Source: Neodiprion pinetum (Eukaryota; Arthropoda; Insecta; Hymenoptera; Diprionidae). From it: DNA of 64,000 nt. Below the pieces are notes generated by a model. It did not search any database. It worked only from the letters and a program-made list of their open reading frames with translations, and was not told where the DNA came from. Below, piece by piece: positions 20,502-31,374 of the stretch. Positions within the stretch are counted from its first letter, which is position 1. Every line of letters starts with the position of its first letter. The stretch lies in the NCBI RefSeq assembly GCF_021155775.2, contig NC_060235.2, positions 14,347,193 through 14,411,192 on the forward strand. Direction: 5' to 3'. Position numbers and translations under genes: made by a program.

Positions 20502-21188
20502 TTATTGCGATTTGATGTGTAGTCTCACAGTAATAACTTCACCACGAAAATTAACCAGGTCTCCGTCTTGATCCACTCACCGGAGCTGAACGTGATCTAT
20601 GGTCTTGACGGTGATCGGAAGGTAAATGACGTGCGACGGTACTTCCACGATCTTATATCCTGGTGGGACGGTCGGGAAAAACTCGTGAATAGTGTGTACT
20701 TTGTGTCCATTGACGTAGGCACCCGTTGTAATGCTACACTCGACTCGCAACGCGTTGACCTTGAGTATAGTTACAGGCACGTCCGATTCGTGAGTTTTGT
20801 CAACCTCCAATACACGTGGTGTAAATCCCAAAAGTTGAGCAATGGAATCATTCGGCTCAAAGTTAATCGTGTGGTTGCATGTGATTTCGCTGCGTAATGT
20901 ATTATTGTTGGGTTTGATGGCGAGCCTGATATCTGTATTTCTTAGCACGTTTTGAAGATACTTCTCTGTGTCCTCGATCTCGTAGCTGCCGGTAGGTATG
21001 GTGATCACTTTGTCAGCTACGTAAATTTTATTGTGACCGACATCAACGTTGGGAATCGAATTAAAGGTTAACAATTCTACTAAGCCAAGAGCATAACTTT
21101 TATCACGAGCAAGTTCGAACGGTGGGAAATATTGTGCCTCGAGTATCGAAGAGGTTCCCGAAATCGTTAACGTTAACGAATCATCTAT
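20502..21188 (-). pseudogene. Penton-like minor capsid protein, P1 copy, lightly broken
   Basis: Aligns end to end with the intact P2 gene (41027-41728): SLTLTISGTSSILEAQYFPP at the start, LTFNSIPNV, GSYEIED, EITCNH, VECSITTGAYVNGH and TIHEFFPTVPPGYKIVEVP. The expected start codon has become ATA (21186-21188), and a TGA at 20577-20579 removes the last 24 residues before the ancestral stop at 20502. A single jelly-roll penton role is inferred from its position between hexon and protease and from adintovirus gene content. Confidence 0.7.
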
Positions 21189-21218
21189 GACTGCGAGTGG
21201 TATACTGACTTTGACGAA

Positions 21219-21592
21219 TCACGCACCATGTTTATATAGCTCGCCACTTGGAAATTTCAGACACAAGTGTCCGCATTCAAATGTATCGTAATCCTGGTAC
21301 CTCTCATGATTGTATTTGACGCTACCAACGCCGAGGTATCTTATGAGGTCCGAGGGTGGTTGAAGGTTGCCGAAACTGTCAAAGTAATCGATATTATTGT
21401 CGCGTTTCTTGTACGCAACCCAGTGTGTTCCCGGACCGTCTTTGTCGTCAAGGTTGATTATAGCTGACTCGTTTTTCGTGGACCGTTTCCGGGCATTTCG
21501 TTTCGCATGAAAACACCGCGGAAATGCGGAACCCTCAAGATTTTTGCATATTTCAACAAGTCCCAATCAGTCAACGCTCTACGTGGTAGCAT
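21219..21592 (-). pseudogene. Adenain-like maturation cysteine protease, P1 copy
   Basis: The catalytic pattern of adenovirus-type proteases is complete: His in GTHWVAY, Asp in YFDSFG, and Gln six residues before Cys in YQDYDTFECGHLC. The ATG at 21592 starts in the frame matching P2, but a one-base shortening of an A-run near 21470-21476 puts the N-terminal 40 residues out of frame with the catalytic part. It would cleave capsid precursors in the particle. The gene follows PLA2 almost without a gap. Confidence 0.75.
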
Positions 21593-21597
21593 CGCAT

Positions 21598-22392
21598 CTA
21601 GTTTTTTGAAAGATGGAGACCAAGACCTGTTTCGTACGGTTTCATGTGAAGCCCTTTGCCCAACGCGATAGCTGCCATAGTTTTGTTGTGTCGTTTGCTT
21701 TCCTCCAATTCTTGTTTAGCCGCGCTCGCATCGTTCACAGCTTTTGCTATACCGACCGCACCACCGGCTAACGCACCCGTAGCGCTGAGACCGGCAAAAA
21801 TAGGAATCAGAAACGGTAGAAAACCACCGACTTTCGAAGGTACCGGTAGGACGCGAGGTGTTCGCACTTTACATTTACCACCCGCTTTTTTAACGGCGTT
21901 CTCAGCTCCCTTCAGCGCAGATTCGATAGCTACTTTTGCATCGTTGCTTGGAACCATAGAACGTTTTGCAGCATTTACAATTTTTCTCAAGGTCACATTT
22001 TTTTTTGACTTTCGCATTCCCATTCCGAGTTTTGATTTTACTTTCATTGTATTAGCTACTGCCCAAGCGGCTGCCTTCTCACCCAAATTTGCGTCCTTTG
22101 CGAGAACCCGTTTCCAAGCTTTCTCAGCCAACACCCTATCAGCCTCGTTTCTAACCTCAAGGTTCTCACGATTTTTCGAATACGCTATATCGTGTTCCTT
22201 ACACGCTGCATCGAGAGGGTTGATACCGGAATCGCCTCTCGCTAGTCTTTTCGTCAACTTCGTACAGGGACCGCAGTATTGGTAACCGGAAACATGCAAC
22301 TCGATCGGAAGTTTGCTGATGATTCTATTCACCAGACCCTTGCCACGATGTTGCCGCCTGCTGCTGCTTCGTTCACCTCTGTACGCGATCAT
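21598..22392 (-). CDS. Phospholipase A2-domain virion protein, P1 copy
   Basis: 264 residues, intact. A calcium-loop-type YCGPCTKL (about residues 38-45) and the catalytic CKEHDIAY box (about residues 64-71) mark a parvovirus-VP1-like PLA2 domain. A lysine-rich middle region follows, then PSKVGGFLPFLIPIFAG and a Gly/Ala-rich stretch forming a hydrophobic or amphipathic segment (about residues 190-225), then a basic tail. PLA2 proteins are known from adintovirus gene sets, where they are thought to breach endosomal membranes during entry. The membrane-active C-terminal half is my inference. Confidence 0.75.
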   Translation of the reverse strand: MIAYRGERSSSRRQHRGKGLVNRIISKLPIELHVSGYQYCGPCTKLTKRLARGDSGINPLDAACKEHDIAYSKNRENLEVRNEADRVLAEKAWKRVLAKDANLGEKAAAWAVANTMKVKSKLGMGMRKSKKNVTLRKIVNAAKRSMVPSNDAKVAIESALKGAENAVKKAGGKCKVRTPRVLPVPSKVGGFLPFLIPIFAGLSATGALAGGAVGIAKAVNDASAAKQELEESKRHNKTMAAIALGKGLHMKPYETGLGLHLSKN

Positions 22393-22455
22393 GTTCGTGC
22401 GTTGACTGAAGAAAAGTGCTTTAAAACGGGGTATTTATAGCAAATCCGATCAGTC

Positions 22456-23169
22456 ATGTCCGAGATGCGGTTTGAGAAACAACCTACCAAGCTTCCCGTG
22501 ATGAATTTTGACAAACTTTCGGAGCAAAATGTCGAAAAGCACAAACGGCACGGTGAATTACTCCCGAACAGTGTACGTGCGATATTCTGTGGACCGTCGA
22601 ATTGTGGTAAAACTAATGCGTTGCTCACACTTATGACCCATCCCAACGGACTCAGATTTGAAAATATCTACATCTACTCAAAATCTCTCAACCAACCTTG
22701 ATACCGATTGTTGAAGCAATTGCTGGACCATGTTGAGAATACGGAGTATTTTGCGTTTACCGAGCGTGAGCAAGTGATTCCACCGAAAGAAGCACGGCCC
22801 AACTAAATAATCATATTTGACGATGTAGCGTGCGAGAAGCAGGACAATATTAGAGCCTACTTTTGCATAGGTAAACATCACGCCGTTGACTGTTTCTATC
22901 TCTGTCAGACGTACGCGCGTATTCCCAAACATCTCGTGCGCGACAACGTAAACTCACTCGTGTTATTCAAACAAGACGATATGAACCTGAGACACGTATA
23001 CAACGATCATGTGAACACCGATATGTCTTACACAGAGTTTAAAAGTGTGTGCTCTGCATGCTGGAACGGTGAGAAGTACGGGTTTCTGGTGATCGACAAA
23101 GACAGTGAGCTCAACGAAGGACGATACAGGAGGGGATTCGATTCTTTTGTTAGCCTGCAAAAGGAATAA
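22456..23169 (+). pseudogene. FtsK/A32-like genome-packaging ATPase, P1 copy
   Basis: Walker A GPSNCGKTN (about 22590-22620) and Walker B IIFDDVACE (about 22808-22832) are intact, followed by QTYAR (sensor region), DDMNLRHVYNDHVNTDM and a C-terminal DKDSELNEGRYRRGFDSF. Nonsense codons at 22699-22701 (TGA) and 22804-22806 (TAA) inactivate it; the frame is otherwise continuous. In Polintons this motor loads DNA into the capsid. It is divergent from the PLA2 gene, with about 60 bases between start codons. Confidence 0.85.
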
Positions 23170-23225
23170 AATCTCGCGTTTTCGAGCGAGAGACGCAGTA
23201 GCGCTGCAGACTCAGTTGCGTCAAC

Positions 23226-24115
23226 ATGCAGAGCTCTGAGATTTCCAAGCAAAAAGATGTCCGACATCAGATCGCTCAAGCAAGTGCTGCGATCCGTCGA
23301 AAACACAGATTGCTCAAGTCGGGCAGGAAATCTACGACTCAGAAATTGAGTGACGTTTTCAAACCAGTAGTGACTCCGTTGCAAGAACTGGTGAATGTTA
23401 CAAAAGACACCAAACCTGTCAAACAAGAGGTGGAAGAAATTAAAGAAGAAATAAAGGAGATGAAAAATGAAACAAAAAATCAAACTGTCTCGGAAATGGA
23501 CGATTCCTTTGCTTCGGCGGGGGATGAAACAGTCGTAGAAACACCGGTCGAGGACGAGTATTTTGCACTGATGAGAGATGCGAAGACAAAAGGCGAATTG
23601 GACAACGTGTACGGTGTACGCAACCTCTCAAACGGACTAATGATCGGTGATTCGTTGATATCTTTTGAGAGTGACTACGTTCGTATTGGCGACACGCGTT
23701 ACCCGAAAACGAAGGGTTTGCTGGAACTTTTGTTCAAAAGAAGCCCGACGGTTCTTCTGCGAGCGCCGGAGATCGGGAAAATTTTAAAAACATAATCCTC
23801 GCAACGAACGCGCATAAGAAGTATTACTCATCCGACGGGGCTGTTCGAAACGATAACAGTTACAAATTTAGAAATGTCATTGCCAAATTAATGGATTATT
23901 CTCCGTCACCTCGCCGAAAGGGTAAAGGTCTACTTTCGCAAGCTATGATCACTCGACAAGGTGTTGAAACGGAATACGTCTTCTGGGATGATCCAAACGA
24001 GTTGGTGGAGCGTCTTCGTTTACTCCTGGCATCTCAGGCAGCGGGAAATCCGAGTCACAATAACGAAATAATCTCCATTATCGAAGAACTACGCGAAGCA
24101 GGAATCATTTATTAA
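23226..24115 (+). pseudogene. DUF8207-like protein, P1 copy, one frameshift
   Basis: Starts MQSSEISKQKDVRHQ with a basic helix and KLSDVFKPVVTPLQELV, then an acidic/lysine coiled stretch (residues about 60-110). The central YGVRNLSNGLMIGDS block and the C-terminal FWDDPNELVERLRLLLAS...IIEELREAGIIY complete it. A missing A in the run near 23733-23737 (four A's where P0 has five) frameshifts it, and the C-terminal part resumes at about 23740 in the other frame. Function unknown; its constant place between ATPase and fibre-like genes suggests a structural or core protein. Confidence 0.75.
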
Positions 24116-24148
24116 GCAGCTCCCGTCATTTTTGCATTCATTACCGAG

Positions 24149-24550
24149 ATGAGCGTCGACGTGTTTGGACGTCAGCTGAATAAAAACACGACCGCGAGCA
24201 CTCGCGGTCCTCCGGGTGTCGGGTTTCAAATAACAGCGGACGGGCATTACGATATACGGAACAAGAGACTGTGCAACGTCGCAGATCCCGCAGAGCCGAA
24301 CAATGCTGTAACTTTAAAAACCTTGAGACGAAAATCCAGCGTGCTGCAAAAACGAATCGACAACCTCGATCAAATGATCAAAGCTTTAGAGATCACTACG
24401 GAGAAAGCCTTGGATACCTTTTACACAGACTTTAAAACAGGCAGAGACTTGTCGATGCGAAACGCGGAAATCATTTCCAAATTGGACACCAGACTAATAG
24501 CGTTGGAATATGAACGAGGAAAAGCAAGCACTGGTGACGGAACTGCATAA
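24149..24550 (+). CDS. Fibre-like protein, P1 copy
   Basis: 133 residues, intact. N-terminal SVDVFGR, then GPPGVGFQITADGHYDI, KRLCNVADPAEPNNAVTLKTL, and a coiled coil (QKRIDNLDQMIKALEITTEKAL). The phrase xRLxNVADPxxPxxAV is very like trimerising repeats of phage tail fibres, and the N-terminal peptide is conserved across all three Polinton copies as an anchoring peptide would be. I infer a trimeric spike bound to the penton. It overlaps the integrase start by 41 bases in another frame. Confidence 0.6.
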   Translation: MSVDVFGRQLNKNTTASTRGPPGVGFQITADGHYDIRNKRLCNVADPAEPNNAVTLKTLRRKSSVLQKRIDNLDQMIKALEITTEKALDTFYTDFKTGRDLSMRNAEIISKLDTRLIALEYERGKASTGDGTA

Positions 24551-25436
24551 GCCTGCACGCCGGAATTACCCGCGTCGACGTGTAGACGTGCGCGGCATCG
24601 ACGAGACCTGGCAGGCGGATCTTGTTGATATGACGTCGTACGCTGGACAAAACAAAGGCTACAAGTACATGCTCACAGTCATTGATATCTTTTCAAAGTA
24701 TGCGTGGGCTGTACCGATAAAGAGCAAGTCTGGAGATGATGTTACGAAGGCAATGGAATCTGTGCTTGTCCAAGGACGGGTACCGAAAAATTTACACGAC
24801 GACAGAGGAACGGAATTTCACAACTCGAAATTCGAATCGCTTATGACACGCTACGGAATCAAACTTTACTCCACGTACAGTAATTTGAAGGCTTCGATCT
24901 GTGAACGTTTCAATCGCACGCTGAAAGGTAAAATGTGGACACGGTTCAGCATGCAAGGAAGCTACAAGTGGCTCGATATCTTATCCGATTTGGTTTCGGC
25001 TTACAACAACGTCAAACACCGAACCATAAGAATGAAACCGTCGGATGTCACCGTTGCAAACGAGAGGCTGTTATTACGTCAGGCGTACGGAGGGCTTCGA
25101 GCGATACCTACCGTATCGGCAAAGTTCAAATCCGACGACGAAGTTCGAATCAGCAAATTCAAAAATGTCTTCGAGAAAGGTTACACTCCCAATTGGACGA
25201 CTGAAATATTCACGATAAGTCGAGTGGAAAATACTCATCCTGTGACGTACAAGCTCAAAGACTACCGAGATCAACCCATCGCTGGTGGTTTCTACGAACA
25301 AGAGCTCCTCAAGGTTAAGCATCCGGATATCTATCTGGTCGGGAAGGTGCTCAAGAAGCGTGGAAGAAAAATATACGTTAAATGGTTAGGTTTTGACAAT
25401 ACACACAACAGTTGGATAAACGAATCGGACATGTAA
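24510..25436 (+). CDS. Retroviral-type integrase with chromodomain, P1 copy
   Basis: 308 residues from the ATG at 24510, intact. The rve core has the first Asp in WQADLVDM, the second in HDDRGTEF and the Glu in ICERFNR, spaced about 35 residues. After a middle region with RISKFKNVFEKGYTPNWT (an SH3-like C-terminal fold), the last 50 residues (YLVGKVLKKRGRKIYVKWLG...SWINESDM) form a chromodomain, which may guide insertion into marked chromatin. It inserts the linear genome using the terminal inverted repeats. Likely the only catalytic-grade integrase in the window. Confidence 0.9.
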   Translation: MNEEKQALVTELHKPARRNYPRRRVDVRGIDETWQADLVDMTSYAGQNKGYKYMLTVIDIFSKYAWAVPIKSKSGDDVTKAMESVLVQGRVPKNLHDDRGTEFHNSKFESLMTRYGIKLYSTYSNLKASICERFNRTLKGKMWTRFSMQGSYKWLDILSDLVSAYNNVKHRTIRMKPSDVTVANERLLLRQAYGGLRAIPTVSAKFKSDDEVRISKFKNVFEKGYTPNWTTEIFTISRVENTHPVTYKLKDYRDQPIAGGFYEQELLKVKHPDIYLVGKVLKKRGRKIYVKWLGFDNTHNSWINESDM

Positions 25437-25553
25437 CATTTTAATAAATAATTTATTGTAAAAACGTATTTTCCTCTTTATCTTATATCCGATACACAAC
25501 AAGTATGCGTCTTTATTTTTTAGACAATCGACAGACATGGTACAGTTATAAAG
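25437..25553. other. Convergent 3' ends of integrase and PolB
   Basis: A 117-base spacer between convergent genes, with AATAAATAATTTATT on the plus strand (about 25443). The palindromic AATAAATwATTTATT can supply polyadenylation signals in both directions. Confidence 0.5.
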
Positions 25554-28500
25554 CTAAGGTGTAGGCTTGTAGCCCCACGGAAGCGTGTCGGTTGTATTTT
25601 GAAACACGATCCGCTCGTCGTCATTCCAGCTTAGTGCTACTTTCTGCTGTTCTACGGTGTATACCTCATGCTTTCGACTCATGATCAAATGCTGATTTGT
25701 AGACAAATTTTCACGGTTCAGAACACATTCCAAATAATCGTTAAAGGTTATTTTTGTTAACGCTGATCCCTTGACTCCTTTGGCACGTTTACTGTCTTTC
25801 TCATCTCCCAAGACTCGGAATGCGTACAATTTAGCTCGTAATCCTACAAATTCCAACATTATTTTCCCGTTATTCACGTCTTTCATCAAACCGAGAACTT
25901 TTTGTTCGCTCGAGGTATTCCATAAGCGTTGTCAAGAGGATAATCCGACGTGTCAAATTTGTGCAGGTCCTCCTTCATGTGTTCGTATATGTCGGGGACG
26001 GTAAAATTGTGAATCAAGCTATCGGTATCTGTGTACATTAATTTTGCTTGGTTGCCGAATTTCTGTTAAATGTAATTGTAATGAAAATCATAGATGTATG
26101 TTTTAGCCAGATCCATGATGGAGAAACCTGCATACAATGGTTTATTCAATTTGACTTTCGTCTTATTCATTTCGACGATAACCATCTCTTTGTCGAAAAC
26201 GGTACAGCTGTGAAAATTAGGCTTGGCTATGGTAGCTCTCGCACCGTACCGTCCATCCCATTCGGTGATCAATCGAACATCTCTGTACTTTCGCACGTTT
26301 TCCATAGTTTTGCCAAACACTGCGTTGTTTATTAGCTTGTGAAAATTTTTCTCAAATTCGTTGTCAGATTTTTTTCGCAAATCGGTATTTAAATCTATAT
26401 ATTTTTTCAGCCACGGAGTTTGCTTGAATTTGAGAACTCTGTGAATTTTGAGTAATTTTAAACCTAATTGTAAACATTGTTTCAACACGCGGTAGTGAAC
26501 AACGTAGTTTTTCTTGGAAAATAGCGTGGGCGTCAATTTTGGCTGTTTATTGGTCGAAATCGGAGGTACATAGTGCTCCGGACACAATGGTAAATCCTTA
26601 TGAGTTTTATGCAGTTCCGCAGGATATTTCAAATCTACCTCCAGCACGTAACCAAACTCTGCATTGTCCGAGATGGTCAGAACGTCGCATTGTCTGAAGT
26701 CTGATACCCATTCGAAGGAACTGTATGGCAGAGCAAAGCTCATAGCTGCACCGTACAAATTATTAACGTCAAAGTACATGAGATAAGATTCTTCGATCTC
26801 AGGATCGAATTTTTCTCCCATGTACCTGTTGTTGGCCTTTGCATATCTGTTCGAACACTGTGATACACCACCACGAATACCTTTTTCGATAAACATAACC
26901 ATGTCTATGTCGGTGAGAAGCTCGAGTTCGATGCCTGTACATTTTAACATTGCATCAAACGACAGACCGGGCGCTGTGTAGTAATGTAACGGGTCCAGTT
27001 TGTACGTCGTCCAACAATTCTGTCGAAAATTTTGAAAAACGTCAGCCAGTAAAAACACGTCCGTCTGTAAATACAAGTCCGAATACTCTCCCAAAGTTTG
27101 GATGTTAAAAGTTTGCCATACGTCGCACGCATGCGCGTAATCGTCGTCTGATATATTCCAGTCGTTCAATTTCGAATAAAACTGTTCTTTGGCTGGTAAA
27201 TGTTTCTCCTCGAGCTTCTCCCAACTGTCTATGTATTCGTACAGCAAGACACCTTTCCTAGTCAATAACCGAAATTTGTTCAAGCTACTGCGGAATTTAC
27301 GTGTTATTGTTTTTCGGCAACCGTCCAGATACGATGATAATTTATCGAGGCTGCTAGGCATGAAACGGTACGAATGTATGAAACGGAACGTTACATTCGT
27401 TCCCTTAACGAATTTAGTGAAGGAAATGTACTTTTCTTTGTTGACAGGTAATAGTTTAACAGTACCTTCGAATGACGTACCCAGGGCTTTGATCAGAAAA
27501 TGCGAATCGTAACCCGAAAGATTGTGGAATATCACTGGGATGGTGTGCAAATTTTGGTAATTTAGATTACAGCTGCGGTGAGCAGCACCACGGTCCTTTC
27601 CTGTGAAATGGCAGTGATCCAGATGTTTCACGTCTGTGAGCGTAAACGGTTTTTCACAAATATGACAGACCGCTGACAAATTAAATTTGTTGATCTGATT
27701 GAAATTTAGTGGTTCCATCGGTACAACAGTCTTGTCATATCCCTCTAACGAAAGTGCCAATTCCTTTAACTCGTTCACAAACCATTGGATGCAAGTTTTT
27801 CCACGATTAATTTTGAATTTTGAAAGCGAATCGTCAAACGCGCAATGCAGATAGTAAGCTATACTATACGGAAGATGCTTCTGATAAATTGTTCTATTTT
27901 CCCCAAAACTTTCATGTGTGGGTTGCAGTAAACATTCGAGATCCGCGTAAATGCAGAATGGAACGGTTTCTTTATGCTTGAAATTTTTGAATTTCAGTAT
28001 TTTTTCCTCATCTGTAGGTAGAATAACTTTGGTTTTGTTCAAATTCATGCAATCAGCTCGGTGCTTCAACAAACATCTTTCGAAATTAAAATGAGACAGA
28101 CACCTATCGCACAACCAAGTATGACATTTATGCTTGGAAATTTGAGATCTTGTCAACCGCGATAAATTTCGAATCCATGTAAAATGAAAGATTCTATTTT
28201 TTTCATAATTTACCATATCATCATCAGCATCGTCATCGTCAGTGGTTTCAGTTTCTATCGCCAAAAGATGAATTGTAGGTTTATCAGACTCATTCTGACT
28301 CAGGTGAATCGGTACTATATCACTTTTTTTCCGATCACCTTGGTCTATACCATAAACGTTAATTGATAGGTCGTTAAGCTTCTCAAATTTTGAAATGGTG
28401 TTTTTGTCTTGAGACATAGGAAACGTTATACCATCATACCGTAGCACTGAGCTGAAATGTGGATACGAAGTAATTTTACTGGGATTGTTGTCGGCTGGGA

Positions 28501-29296
28501 ACAGAGCTGCGGTGACCGACCAGAGGAAGCAATACGAGTCGCTGTTACAGATGTTGACGACAGCCTTCTTATCTTGAATATCTTTGGGTAGTGGTGTGTA
28601 TGTGAAGACACCGCCTTGTAGTGGCACGTACTTGTTGATATTCACAGTCGAATTGATTATTTCGGTCAGCGACCAGCCCGAATCCTTTTCCTGGAAATCT
28701 TCCACCTTTTTCAACAAACGCTCCGTCGCGTTTTCGATGAACCATTCGTTGATATCCGTTGTCTGGAGGATGATTTCATTTCTCGTATTAAAAAATTTGA
28801 TCTCTTCCACCGTGCGATCAACTTTTCTGAGTTCAAATTTACAAGCCAGGATAACGTTGGCTTTCAAGCTCCCGTCTTTCTTCAGAGCGTTTTTCAGTCT
28901 CGTCACAGCTAGTACCTTTGCGTCTTCTAGAAATCTCTCCACATCTTTATGCTTCAAATTGACGATGGATCCAGTTCGAATTCTCCTCTCGAAAGCTGAT
29001 TCCAAATCTTCCCACCGTACTCGATCGCTTCTTCGTCGGCTTCGTAATCCGTCACCCACTTTCTGCACTAGTTGAAATTTGACTGTCAACGATTTCAGAA
29101 TTCTGATTGTAGTCAAAATTCTTGTCTTCTCCCCGATCGTTGAGGCGTTGTTGCGTAAGATTTTATTCAAAAGCCTGATATTTGGGGTTCCGAGTCGAAT
29201 CCATTTTGCAATTTCTGTCGGCGACGATTTTTCCGATAAAATCTTGAACGCCGATTCCATAATATCGATCAATCTCAAACACTTCGCGGATTCCAT
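25554..29296 (-). pseudogene. polB: Protein-primed family B DNA polymerase, P1 copy
   Basis: About 1,245 codons from the ATG at 29296. An N-terminal extension of about 430 residues precedes exonuclease motif I (YADLECLL, about 27925-27955). A zinc-ribbon/HNH-like insert follows (CHICEKPF...DHCHFTG...CN, about 27570-27670), then exonuclease motif II (HNLSGYDSHFLI, about 27500-27540). Motif A is DVNNLYGAAMS (about 26745-26780), motif B INNAVFGKTMEN (about 26300-26340), motif C YTDTDSL (about 26020-26038). A TAA at 26066-26068 falls just before motif C, and a frameshift near 25895-25905 precedes the last 110 residues. The polymerase would replicate the linear genome from a protein primer. Confidence 0.9.
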
Positions 29297-29389
29297 CTTG
29301 AGCTCTTTCCTCACGTATGCTCGACAGATTGTGACGTAATGATCGTTTGCAGTGATGAGCGTCCTTTTTATAGGGCAGCTGTACGGATG

Positions 29390-29976
29390 CGCGCGCACCT
29401 TTTGGCATTCCAGGAGCGATAGTAACCCGACACCGCAGGCTCTGTACCGCGACTATCGGTCGACCTTGGATATCAAACCGAGTAAGTGAAAAACAATTCT
29501 CGGAACCATTAATTTTGGAATGTCACGTGGTTGATAAGGTGGTTAGACAAAACAATGCGTTCGACAAGTTTCGACGGCGAGCGGTATGCGGTCAAAGGAT
29601 TTCGGTGCGACGTTGAGACAAACAATTCTCGGAACCATTAATTTTGGAATGTCACGTGGTTGATAAGGTGGGAAAGGAATGTGAGGTGGTTGACGTTACA
29701 CGTCAGCAGTCCTACCGTGGGAAAGGCGAGCACTACAGACCTTCGGTCGGTAAGATTGTCGGTAAAACAGCACGATTTTGACCCTCGATCGATACAACTG
29801 TCGGTAAGATTGTAGGTAAAACAGCACGATTTTGACCCTCAATGGATACAACTGTCGGTAAGGTTGCACGGTTTCGACCTTCGGTACGGCAGACTGTGAC
29901 GTCATCGCGGAAAAGGGTTTGAGTCTGAGCTGCGCGGAGCGGTTCGGTCGGTAAAGAAGGTGTTTGTATCCAGAAC
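29390..29976 (+). repeat. Right terminal inverted repeat of P1
   Basis: 29480-29861 is the inverse of 16753-17170. The block ACAATTCTCGGAACCATTAA recurs at 29493 and 29623. The outer 29862-29976 matches the outer end of P0 (6411-6529) and ends CCAGAACCCCCC. TGACGTCATCGCGG near 29900 is a CRE-like palindrome conserved at both right termini. Confidence 0.85.
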
Positions 29977-31374
29977 CCCCCTTGCTTATCCACTGATATT
30001 GATGAACACATTAAAGCAGAAATCTCCGTCAACAACGATAAATTGAGATCATTGGTCATGAAACACATGTGACATGGTCCCCATACTGGAAACTCTCGGT
30101 GTTGGGAGGCTGATAAACAAATTTGTTGAAAAAAATATCCGAAAGAATTTTGTGATCCCACCGAGTTTGAAACGAATGGATCTCCGAAATACAGACACAC
30201 GAATAATAGGGTTAAGCGCTACGTGTATAATGCAAAGGTAAAAAATAAATTCGTTAAAGTAGACAATTCTATGGTTATCCTGTACAACGATATACTGCTA
30301 TTGACATATGAATGTCATATTTGCGTACATTATTGTGCTTCTATCCATAGCATTAAATATCTTTTTAAATACTTACATAAAGGCCATGATAGAGCATATT
30401 CAAAAATCAATAAAGCGGACACAAAAGTAAAAAAAAATTCCAAGCCAGAAGACACGCATGACGAAATCACAAAATTTATTCATGCCCGATACGTTAGCCT
30501 TGCGGAAGCTGCTTGGAGGTAGAAGAATTACTGATTTCCCGCAGGTCACATCCTGTTACCCGTTTAGCGATCGATACGAAGAACCAGCAACAGATTTTGG
30601 TTGAAGAATACAAAGAAGAGGAGGCACTAAAAAGGGAACTGAGACGACTTTAACGGCGTGGTCTAAATTGAATGAAACTGATGATTTTGCGAAAAAAATT
30701 AAGTATCGTAATATACCGAAATACTACTCTTTCGACACATTCAAAAAAATTTGGAGCAAACGAAAAAAATTCTTAAACACAATTGGTCGCGTGAATAGTA
30801 TTAGTCTAAAAGACATTAAAAGATTTTACTTGAAGTTAATTTTAAACGGAGTTGTAGGGGTAACTTCTTTTGATCATTTGAAATTCTACGAAAACCTACA
30901 GTATAAAATATTTAAATAAACTGCTTTGGCAATGGAATTAGAAGAAAGTGACGACGAAGTTTACAAAATTTTTGAAGAAGCCTGTTCTATAATGATGCCA
31001 AAACAATAAAGAAAATTTTTTGTTTGGTTTCTGATGGCTGATACCACACCTTAATCTTCTAAAATTTGGAAAAAGTTTGAACATAATTTTTGTGAAGGTT
31101 TTCGGGACAATCATGAGACACGGGCTTTAAATTATATAAATGACGTTTTAGAGAAGAAAAATTTATCGCGTAAGGATTTTGGATTACCTTTACCATTAGA
31201 TTTAGAAACTGAAAATGACACAGACGATAGAAAGAAAATCAAAAAAAATAATACAGCTATATTCCGGGTAAAGATTAATCAACTAAATGAAGATCAATTC
31301 TATATTTTTGATCAAATAACTGCTATTGAAGAAGGTTTGATTTTCATTGATGGCCCCGGTGAACCGGTAAGAAA
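29977..31374 (+). pseudogene. Helitron H1: end of Rep and start of PIF1-like helicase
   Basis: Resumes directly after the P1 end with DIDEHIKAEI, the segment that follows the HUH motif in Helitron Rep. The paired catalytic tyrosines appear in IKYLFKYLHKG (about 30345-30380). Helicase N-terminal sequence follows (NEDQFYIFDQI, GLIFIDGPG), ending in the Walker A region at 31350-31374, where H2 is inserted. There are many stops (about 30071, 30520, 30650, 30917, 31006) and frameshifts, so it is long inactive. Confidence 0.75.

Larger units (their letters stand above)
16753..29976 (+). mobile_element. Polinton/adintovirus-like element P1, nearly complete
   Basis: About 13 kb bounded by long inverted repeats. 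Gene order: coiled-coil ORF and OB protein on plus; putative nuclease, hexon, penton, protease and PLA2 on minus; ATPase, DUF8207-like, fibre-like and integrase on plus; PolB on minus. This is the adintovirus/Polinton gene set. Intact genes: OB protein, putative nuclease, hexon, PLA2, fibre-like, integrase. Broken genes: penton (lost ATG and one stop), protease (one frameshift), ATPase (two stops), DUF8207-like (one frameshift), PolB (one stop, one frameshift). It lies within Helitron H1. Its outermost left terminus seems to be deleted. Confidence 0.9.

Noticed and set aside
16753..29976. A free, replicating virus genome
   Set aside because: Gene content is viral, but it lies inside a Helitron, has multiple inactivating lesions and lacks one outer terminus, so it is an integrated copy.
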